Origin: an uncultured Porphyromonadaceae bacterium
GTDB lineage: Bacteria > Bacteroidota > Bacteroidia > Bacteroidales > Muribaculaceae
Reading direction: 5' to 3'
Assembly: GCA_938027385.1 (NCBI GenBank)
Contig: CALJBF010000228.1
Location: 1-15,717, forward strand
Length of the DNA: 15,717 nt
The notes under the pieces were generated by a model. It worked only from the letters and a program-made list of their open reading frames with translations, did not search any database and was not told the DNA's origin. The translations under genes and the position numbers were made by a program. Below are positions 7,423 to 12,402 of this stretch, one piece after another. Within the stretch, counting starts at the first letter, position 1. The number at the start of each line of letters is the position of its first letter.

Positions 7423-7520
7423 CGACTGCCGAATTTTTTGAACTGATGGACTCCGGAACTACTGTTGTCGCCGGGTCCTCGGCTCATTAAATGATGCACC
7501 GACTCTTTGAGAGTGTTTAA
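7419..7520 (+). pseudogene. Decayed N-terminus of a sugar O-acetyltransferase-like gene
   Basis: An ATG overlapping the hydrolase stop (ATGA) opens a frame reading MTTAEFFELMDSGTTVVAGS and then SAH, followed by a TAA (7488-7490). The same frame continues MMHRLFESV to a second TAA (7518-7520). Joined across the first stop, the segment resembles the N-terminus of maltose/galactoside O-acetyltransferase-type proteins (a pattern like EF-x-x-M-x-SG...GS-x-AH-x-x-MH), from memory of the family. Nothing resembling the rest of such a protein, such as the hexapeptide repeats, follows, and the sequence soon gives way to AT-rich repeats. I therefore read it as the stub left after a deletion that removed the rest of the gene. 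Tight ATGA coupling to the hydrolase supports an earlier two-gene operon. The 23-codon first part could still be translated. Confidence 0.45.
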
Positions 7521-7562
7521 AAATCATTGGTGTCCGGTAAAATCTGGCACATGAACGCGAAA

Positions 7563-7610
7563 CACAAGCCATGCAGTGGCCTGGAATCTTGCGCCGCGAT
7601 GCGGCTTGTG
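7563..7610. repeat. 8-bp inverted repeat downstream of the acetyltransferase stub
   Basis: CACAAGCC (7563-7570) and GGCTTGTG (7603-7610) are perfect inverted repeats with a 32-base GC-rich loop. It may be the terminator of the hydrolase unit, though no T-tract follows directly. Confidence 0.35.
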
Positions 7611-7672
7611 CTTCTCGTTCTCGAGGATAATCAGTAATTTGGACTTGTTTATCGAACAGCAATATTTAAAAA

Positions 7673-7857
7673 TAAGTAACTGGTCGAAATTATTTTAATG
7701 TTTGTTCGAGAGAAATTTTCAGAAGATTTTTCTCGATGAAGAAGGAGTGTAGCGAGCTACACGACTGATGAAGAGAGGAAAAGATTCAAAAATTTCGCCG
7801 AAGAAACATTGAAATAATCTGACCGGTAACTATAAAATAATTTTGAACAGTTACTTA
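7673..7857. repeat. AT-rich palindromic intergenic element (MITE- or attenuator-like)
   Basis: The ends are inverted repeats: AAGTAACTGGTCGAAATTAT (start of 7674-7697) against the complement of 7833-7856, with 22 of 24 bases matching. A third, diverged inverted copy lies at 7804-7831 (AAACATTGAAATAATCTGAC...). The centre holds a perfect palindrome, GTGTAGC-GA-GCTACAC (7747-7762), flanked by purine-rich GATGAAG repeats. CGAGAGAAA (7707-7715) can also pair with TTTTTCTCG (7727-7735). No protein is encoded. The element fills the gap between two convergent genes and ends 17 bases from the regulator's stop codon, so it may act as a bidirectional terminator, or be a small non-autonomous mobile repeat. 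No target-site duplication was clear. Confidence 0.6.
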
Positions 7858-7873
7858 AATGTTAAACAGCCTC

Positions 7874-8830
7874 TTATTTTTGACGTAGGGATGCAAGATA
7901 TTGTTTCGGCGACATTCCTGTGTGGGTCTTGAACATCCGCGTAAGATGCTGAGGGTACTCAAAGCCGAGTTCATAGGCCGCCTCGGCGACAGTCAGGCCC
8001 GATGCGATAAGGCTTTTGGCTCTCTGTATAACATGGTCACGGATACAGTGGCTTGCGTTCTCACCTGTCAGACGTTTTATGACGTCACTGAAATAGTTGG
8101 CCGACATACACAGAGCCTCGGCACAGACCTGTACGGTCGGTATGCCCTCTTTCAGCTGTCGTTTTTCGGAATACCAGTTGTGCAGGAATTCCTGAAAGCG
8201 CATCAGCAGGTCGCTGTATTCAACCTTTCGCGTCATGAACTGCCGGTTGTAAAATCTCTCGCTGTACATCATAAGCAGGTTCAGATAGCCGACAAGTATA
8301 TAATCCTGCTCGATGTCGTGCGGATTGTTCAATTCATGCTGTATCTGCCGAAGAATAGACTCCATGAACTCATATTCCTCGCGCGACATATGCAGCGCCT
8401 CGTTTACACTGTAATTAAAGAATGTGAGGCGCTGTATCTCTTTTTCGAGGTGTGTGCCGTGGAGAAGGTCGGGATGGAACAGCAAGGCCCAACCCCCGAT
8501 TGATGAGTAAGTTCCGTCGTCTTCCTTGCCGCCAATCTGCCCGGGAGCGACACATATCAGTGAACCGTCTTTATAGTCATACCGGCCACACCCGTAAACA
8601 AGCTCGTGATTGTTCTTGTCTTGAAAGAACATACCATAGACCCCGTAATTATTCAGACTGCTCCGTATCGGGGACACCTCTGAGTAATTGATGACACAAA
8701 TAAGCGGATGGGGAGATTCCGTGCCGACCCATCTTGCGTAGTCATTGACATTATTGACTTTGAGTATATTGCTCATTTGTGGTGTACACTGCTGATTGAC
8801 AGGTGTAAAGTTAACAAAATTTCCTGACAT
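7874..8830 (-). CDS. AraC-family transcriptional regulator
   Basis: A 318-residue regulator. The C-terminal ~95 residues form the AraC/XylS double helix-turn-helix: first motif in VQVCAEALCMSANYFSDVIK, second in LTVAEAAYELGFEYPQHLTR, then MFKTHTGMSPKQY, the family signature. The N-terminal ~200 residues are a cupin-like sensing domain typical of Bacteroidales members (HPLICVINYSEV, YDYKDGSLICVAPGQIG, GWALLFHPDLLHGTHL). The ATG at 8830 has an AGGAGG 15 bases upstream; the inner ATG at 8776 (MSNILKVNN) matches where relatives I recall begin and may be the true start. It is convergent with the hydrolase and divergent from the flavodoxin gene. Both target promoters carry the same 21-base-spaced direct repeat, so I infer it activates both. 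The effector is unknown. A weak -7-like TAAATATG lies at 8878-8885 (- strand). Confidence 0.9.
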   Translation of the reverse strand: MSGNFVNFTPVNQQCTPQMSNILKVNNVNDYARWVGTESPHPLICVINYSEVSPIRSSLNNYGVYGMFFQDKNNHELVYGCGRYDYKDGSLICVAPGQIGGKEDDGTYSSIGGWALLFHPDLLHGTHLEKEIQRLTFFNYSVNEALHMSREEYEFMESILRQIQHELNNPHDIEQDYILVGYLNLLMMYSERFYNRQFMTRKVEYSDLLMRFQEFLHNWYSEKRQLKEGIPTVQVCAEALCMSANYFSDVIKRLTGENASHCIRDHVIQRAKSLIASGLTVAEAAYELGFEYPQHLTRMFKTHTGMSPKQYLASLRQK

Positions 8831-8847
8831 ATCGTGTTGTTACCCTC

Positions 8848-8857
8848 CTGGATCCAG
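8848..8857. repeat. Perfect 10-bp palindrome in the regulator leader
   Basis: CTGGATCCAG lies 18-27 bases upstream of the regulator's ATG at 8830. It could be a small operator or an mRNA hairpin, but a palindrome this short may be chance. Apart from this, the 330-base gap 8831-9160 holds the weak -7-like site for the regulator, the direct repeats at 9045-9077 and the flavodoxin promoter; I see no gene in it. Confidence 0.3.
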
Positions 8858-9044
8858 TGAAATTTGCAATCCTGGCCCATATTTACAGCCTTTGCCGTGG
8901 GCTTGCTTTTTTGTCCCCGGATTTATTCGGATTCCTCAAGTGACGGGGATCGCCGGTATATGATTGGCATTACCGGTTGCCGAATTCCTGACCTCGGCCT
9001 GTATCGTGATTTTTGCTGTTAGCTCCAACCGCGATAAGAAACTG

Positions 9045-9077
9045 AAAAATTGGTAATTCATGCCAAGAAATTGCCAT
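9045..9077 (+). promoter_or_regulatory. Direct-repeat operator upstream of the flavodoxin gene (putative AraC site)
   Basis: Half-sites AAAAATTGGTAA (9045-9056) and AGAAATTGCCAT (9066-9077) start 21 bases apart. The upstream half-site shares the 13-base core AAAATTGGTAATT with the hydrolase operator (6278-6290 and 9046-9058), and 16 of the first 18 bases agree. The second half-site again begins 33 bases before the -7 box, at 9099. Confidence 0.65.
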
Positions 9078-9098
9078 CTTGATTTGATTGGCCGATTG

Positions 9099-9106
9099 TA
9101 ATTTTG
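9099..9106 (+). promoter_or_regulatory. -7 box of the flavodoxin gene
   Basis: TAATTTTG matches TAnnTTTG exactly. No TTTG occurs at the expected -33 spacing; the half-site at 9066-9077 occupies that place. This is what an activator-dependent promoter would show. The ATG follows at 9161. Confidence 0.6.
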
Positions 9107-9160
9107 CATTGAGAAACAACTCAAAGTCTTAACCGATTTTTTGACATAAAATAAATACAC

Positions 9161-10342
9161 ATGAAAAAGTTGATTTATCTGATGATGTGTCTGGGATTGT
9201 CGTTGACATCCAGCGCGTGCAACACCGACAGTGACGGCCCTCAAATGGAGCAGCCCGAAGAAATCAATCCCGCTAATCCGGATTTCGGAAAGACACTTAT
9301 TGTCTATTACAGTTATACCAACAACGTGCATACAATCGTGAACGATTTACGCACAAAAATTGATGCGGATGTCGTAAGGGTGGAACCGGCTGAGAAAGGT
9401 CTTGACTATGCCGCCAACAATTACGCCATCGGCAGCGCGCTAATCGCAGGCATCCGTGATAACCCTAATGACGCAAGCTCATACCCTGCAATCGACCCCG
9501 TGAATGTCGATTTGTCGCAGTATTCCACCATTATAGTCGGAACTCCGCTTTGGTGGAGCAATATGGCGGCTCCCATGCAGACTTTCCTGTTCCAGCATGG
9601 ACAAGAGATGGCCGGAAAGAATATCGGTCTGATTGTGTCGAGCGGCAGCAGCGGTATCAGCGGTGTGGAAACCGATGCAAAACGCCTGATTGCAGGTGGG
9701 AACTTTATCTCGCCGAGTCTGTGGATACGCAGTTCGCAGACTTCCAATGCCGGCACATTGATTGACAACTGGCTTAAAGAAATTGATTATTCATCCTTAA
9801 ACACTCCAGATATGAACAATAACCAGATCACTATGAAGGTCGGAGAGAATACAACCCTTACGGCAACCCTCACTGACAATTCATCGGCACGAGCCTTGCT
9901 GAAACTGCTCGAATCCGGGCCTGTCACCATCAATATGCACGACTTCGCCAATATGGAGAAAGTCGGTGACCTTCCTGAATCTTTACCCCGCAACGACACC
10001 TATTTCACGGCACAGCCGGGTGACCTCGTGTTGTATCTCGGCAATCAGTTCGTTATTTATTACGACAACAACACCTATAATTTTACCCGTCTGGGTAAGG
10101 TAAACGGCAATTATACCGGACCTCAGATGAAATCAATACTTGGCAACGGAAACGTGCCAGTAACCCTTTCCGCCGGTGGTTCAAGCGGAATCGCTGATGT
10201 CGTGGCAGAAAAACATGAACAGGACGGCAAAGTATATGATCTGAAAGGCAATATAGTCCTCCAATCTTCCGCCAGTCTGTCATCGCTCGCACCGGGTATC
10301 TATATTGTAAACGGCAAGAAAACTCTGATGGAAAAACGGTGA
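9161..10342 (+). CDS. Flavodoxin / cyclophilin-like fusion lipoprotein
   Basis: A 393-residue exported protein of three parts. It begins with a lipoprotein signal peptide (KKLIYLMMCLGLSLTSSAC); C20 would be the lipidated cysteine, though the -3 residue is Ser rather than Leu, and the following NTDSDG is acidic like Bacteroidetes surface-export signals. Residues about 43-210 are a flavodoxin domain with an FMN phosphate loop S51-Y-T-N-N55, GTPLWWSNMAAPM and SSGSSGISG. Residues about 222-320 resemble the cyclophilin-like domain (ARALLKLLESGPVTINMHDF, TYFTAQPGDLVLYLGNQFVI) that often accompanies such flavodoxins. The last ~50 residues (KVYDLKGNIVL ... APGIYIVNGKK) look like a short sorting-type tail. 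It probably carries out electron transfer or quinone-type reduction outside the cytoplasm, which is inference. It starts a unit with the ABM gene 71 bases downstream. Confidence 0.85.
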   Translation: MKKLIYLMMCLGLSLTSSACNTDSDGPQMEQPEEINPANPDFGKTLIVYYSYTNNVHTIVNDLRTKIDADVVRVEPAEKGLDYAANNYAIGSALIAGIRDNPNDASSYPAIDPVNVDLSQYSTIIVGTPLWWSNMAAPMQTFLFQHGQEMAGKNIGLIVSSGSSGISGVETDAKRLIAGGNFISPSLWIRSSQTSNAGTLIDNWLKEIDYSSLNTPDMNNNQITMKVGENTTLTATLTDNSSARALLKLLESGPVTINMHDFANMEKVGDLPESLPRNDTYFTAQPGDLVLYLGNQFVIYYDNNTYNFTRLGKVNGNYTGPQMKSILGNGNVPVTLSAGGSSGIADVVAEKHEQDGKVYDLKGNIVLQSSASLSSLAPGIYIVNGKKTLMEKR

Positions 10343-10413
10343 AAAATATAAACCCGTTCTCATTGGAATATACGCCTTAACCAGTCCCATCATACAGGTG
10401 AGAAGACAGACAG

Positions 10414-10920
10414 ATGCACAACCTTTCGCAACAAGTCGGCATGAAATCGTGCGGCATTATAATTGGATATCTTATATTAACGGTAATGTCAATATCTGCA
10501 AAAGAGACAAACGCTATGGAGGCGCCCGGTAAAACGAAATCGGAAACAGCATCAGGTATATATGCAACACGGGTACCGAAACTCCCTATGCAGCCCGACG
10601 GCATAGTCCGACTCTCAAGAATCGAGGTATATCCCGAATACCTTGAGGAATATCTCAAAATGGCTGTAGAAGTCGGACAGACATCACTGCTGACCGAACC
10701 CGGTGTATTGACGATGTACGCTCTGGCGGAAAAAGACTACCCCAATATCATAACTATATTGGAAACATACGCCAGTCAGGACGCATACAAGTCACACATC
10801 GCATCGGCACATTTTCAAAAGTACAAGCAGGGAACCCTGCACATGATAAAGGATCTCCGGCTCCTTGACCAAACAGAATTGAATCCGGCCAATCATATCA
10901 TAAACTTCATAAGCAAATGA
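10414..10920 (+). CDS. Exported ABM-domain (antibiotic biosynthesis monooxygenase-like) protein
   Basis: A 168-residue protein (159 from the inner ATG at 10441) with a signal peptide, MKSCGIIIGYLILTVMSISA. Residues about 62-155 form one ABM ferredoxin-like domain: VRLSRIEVYPEYLEEYLKMA, then TEPGVLTMYALAEKDYPN, then ETYASQDAYKSHIASAHFQK. The spacing of the E-P-G turn, the E-x-Y strand and the H-x-x-S-x-H-F segment is that of YgiN-type quinol monooxygenases and related cofactor-free oxygenases. Most family members are cytoplasmic, so export is notable. ATG 10441 starts right at the signal peptide and may be the true start; 10414 gives a nine-residue extension. Its position directly after the flavodoxin gene and before a strong terminator suggests the two act on the same redox-active compound in the envelope (inference). 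Confidence 0.8.
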   Translation: MHNLSQQVGMKSCGIIIGYLILTVMSISAKETNAMEAPGKTKSETASGIYATRVPKLPMQPDGIVRLSRIEVYPEYLEEYLKMAVEVGQTSLLTEPGVLTMYALAEKDYPNIITILETYASQDAYKSHIASAHFQKYKQGTLHMIKDLRLLDQTELNPANHIINFISK

Positions 10921-10934
10921 TCATTTGATAATAT

Positions 10935-10979
10935 CGGTATCCGGTAATGTTAATGTCTTTACCGGAATATTCAATACCG
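10935..10979 (+). repeat. Hairpin after the ABM gene
   Basis: TCCGGTAA (10940-10947) and TTACCGGA (10959-10966) form a perfect 8-base stem with an 11-base loop. CGGTAT/ATACCG (10935-10940, 10974-10979) can extend it with a bulge. It lies 15 bases after the stop and may protect the transcript end. Confidence 0.4.
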
Positions 10980-11013
10980 CACTATACGCAGACAGGGTAT
11001 GTCCATAAATGAA

Positions 11014-11052
11014 GTGCACCCCGGAAGTTTCTGTCAAACTTCCGGGGTGTAC
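11014..11052. terminator. Strong bidirectional terminator between convergent genes
   Basis: GTGCACCCCGGAAGTTT (11014-11030) pairs with AAACTTCCGGGGTGTAC (11036-11052) over 17 positions with one G-U pair and a five-base loop. TTT follows on the + strand, and TTCATTT on the - strand. It lies between the ABM gene (+) and the TPR gene (-), 33 bases past the latter's stop. Confidence 0.8.
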
Positions 11053-11085
11053 TTTACGTGTTCCTTTCAGCAGGACGCTATATTA

Positions 11086-12300
11086 TTACATGTTCGATAC
11101 GCGCTGGAGGTTCTCCTCGTCGTTGAGCTGGTAGTAGATGGTGCGCAGCAGACGGCGGGCATCGTCAAGCTCGTTGTTGAGCTGATAAGCCTTCTCGAGT
11201 TTCTCGGCGGCCTGGCGGTAGAGAGGGTTGATCTTCTCGTTGCGCAGGGCGGCGTATTGCTCGTTGGTGAGACCTCCGCCTTCAGCCTGGTCGATAGCCT
11301 CGGCCTGCAGTGCCAACTGTATGCCGATCTGGAGGAGAGCGGCGGCGTTGTCGGGATCAAGTTCTACAGCCTTGAGGTAATTGGGCATCACATTGTCCTT
11401 GTCTCCCTGGGCATCGGCCAGAATACCTTTCACATAGTAGAGCTGTGAGTTGGTGGGCTCTTTGGCAATGAAGTCGTCGAGGAGTTTCGAGGCCTCGGCA
11501 AACTGTTTCTTGTCGATGTAGTTGTTGATGATACGGCCGATGTAGCTTGAATCCTCGGCGCCGTATTTGGGATAAGCCTCGGCTGCTACCTCGGCCATAC
11601 CCTCTTTGTCATCGATCTGGTAAGCCTCTGAGATGGCGTAGTCGTAAGCCTCTTTCTTGTCATAACCGTTCGCGTAAGCCTTGCGGAAATTCTCGTAAGC
11701 CTCTTTGTGTTTGCCTACCTGCGAGTCAGAGATGCCGATGAAGAAACAGAGCTCGCCCCAGAGGTCAGGAGCCAGATTCTTCGCGGTTTCGGCATACAGC
11801 GGGTTCTCGCGGTTCTCCACGACGTATGTCCAGGCTTCTGCGGCGCCTTCAGGATCCTGGCCGCCGCTCATATAGTTGCCGGCGTTGATCAGGTTGGTGA
11901 AATTGGCTGCCTTGAGCTTGAGGGCGTCTTTAGAGTATTTGGTCTTGACCTTGCCTTTGGCGTCGACAACGGTATCGTTGGCCAGAATCATGTCGGCATA
12001 TTTATATGCGTCAAGCAGGGCGCGGCCCACGGCTTTCTTGTTGACATCCTCCTTGCCGGCGCTGATGAGCACGTCACCGGCACTGAAGTAATTCACGGCA
12101 CCGTCGGCGGCAACCTTGTAGGTTTTGGCATCTTTGGCGGTCTCCTCGTTGGTGAACGCAGGTTTCAGTTTCTCGATGGCGGCGGGATAGGCGTCAGGAT
12201 TGCCTTTCATCTCGCGCTCGACTTCCTTTACGAGCGCAGTCTGGGCCATGGCTGTGCCGGCGGCAAGAAGTGCGGCGCCGACGATGAGAGTTTTTTTCAT
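11086..12300 (-). CDS. Periplasmic TPR-repeat protein
   Basis: A 404-residue exported protein with a signal peptide MKKTLIVGAALLAAGTAMAQ, likely cut after AMA. The rest is helical with tetratricopeptide-like repeats, clearest in NSQLYYVKGILADAQGDKDN and MPNYLKAVELDPDNAAALLQ, and in the C-terminal AAEKLEKAYQLNNELDDARR. It has no catalytic motifs, so a scaffolding or assembly role in the envelope is most likely. It is on the same strand as gyrA, 102 bases downstream, and I see no TAnnTTTG box in the gap, so read-through from gyrA past the hairpin at 12358-12395 is plausible. An in-frame ATG two codons earlier (12306) is an alternative start; 12300 was chosen because KK directly after Met fits a signal peptide. 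Confidence 0.85.
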   Translation of the reverse strand: MKKTLIVGAALLAAGTAMAQTALVKEVEREMKGNPDAYPAAIEKLKPAFTNEETAKDAKTYKVAADGAVNYFSAGDVLISAGKEDVNKKAVGRALLDAYKYADMILANDTVVDAKGKVKTKYSKDALKLKAANFTNLINAGNYMSGGQDPEGAAEAWTYVVENRENPLYAETAKNLAPDLWGELCFFIGISDSQVGKHKEAYENFRKAYANGYDKKEAYDYAISEAYQIDDKEGMAEVAAEAYPKYGAEDSSYIGRIINNYIDKKQFAEASKLLDDFIAKEPTNSQLYYVKGILADAQGDKDNVMPNYLKAVELDPDNAAALLQIGIQLALQAEAIDQAEGGGLTNEQYAALRNEKINPLYRQAAEKLEKAYQLNNELDDARRLLRTIYYQLNDEENLQRVSNM

Positions 12301-12357
12301 AGCCATTTCGGGAATTGTTTGGGTTATTGGTTATTTGAAATTGATTTCATTTTTGAC

Positions 12358-12395
12358 GGTGCGTCTCCCCGCGAAACTCCGCGGCGAGACGCACC
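12358..12395. terminator. GC-rich hairpin between gyrA and the TPR gene
   Basis: GGTGCGTCTCCCCGCG (12358-12373) pairs with CGCGGCGAGACGCACC (12380-12395) over 15 of 16 positions, around a loop of about six bases. It begins eight bases past the gyrA stop. On the gyrA strand it is followed by A-rich rather than T-rich sequence, so it may be a partial terminator or an intercistronic processing/stability element. Confidence 0.55.
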
Positions 12396-12402
12396 GGATA
12401 TG

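Noticed and set aside
7551..7637. A 28-codon frame (MNAKHKPCSG...) after the acetyltransferase stub
   Set aside because: Too short, overlaps an inverted repeat, and not recognisable as any protein or as part of an acetyltransferase.
7901..8503. A 200-codon + strand frame across the AraC-type gene
   Set aside because: It is antisense to a full-length AraC regulator with both helix-turn-helix motifs intact.
8961..8990. Possible further operator half-sites (TGATTGGCATT; on the - strand GAATTCGGCAA) that could mean self-regulation by the AraC protein
   Set aside because: A second half-site at 21-base spacing is poor on either strand and there is no good promoter at the expected distance.
8936..9331. 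A 131-codon - strand frame across the flavodoxin promoter region
   Set aside because: It runs antisense through the flavodoxin start and the operator and promoter, and shows no family features.
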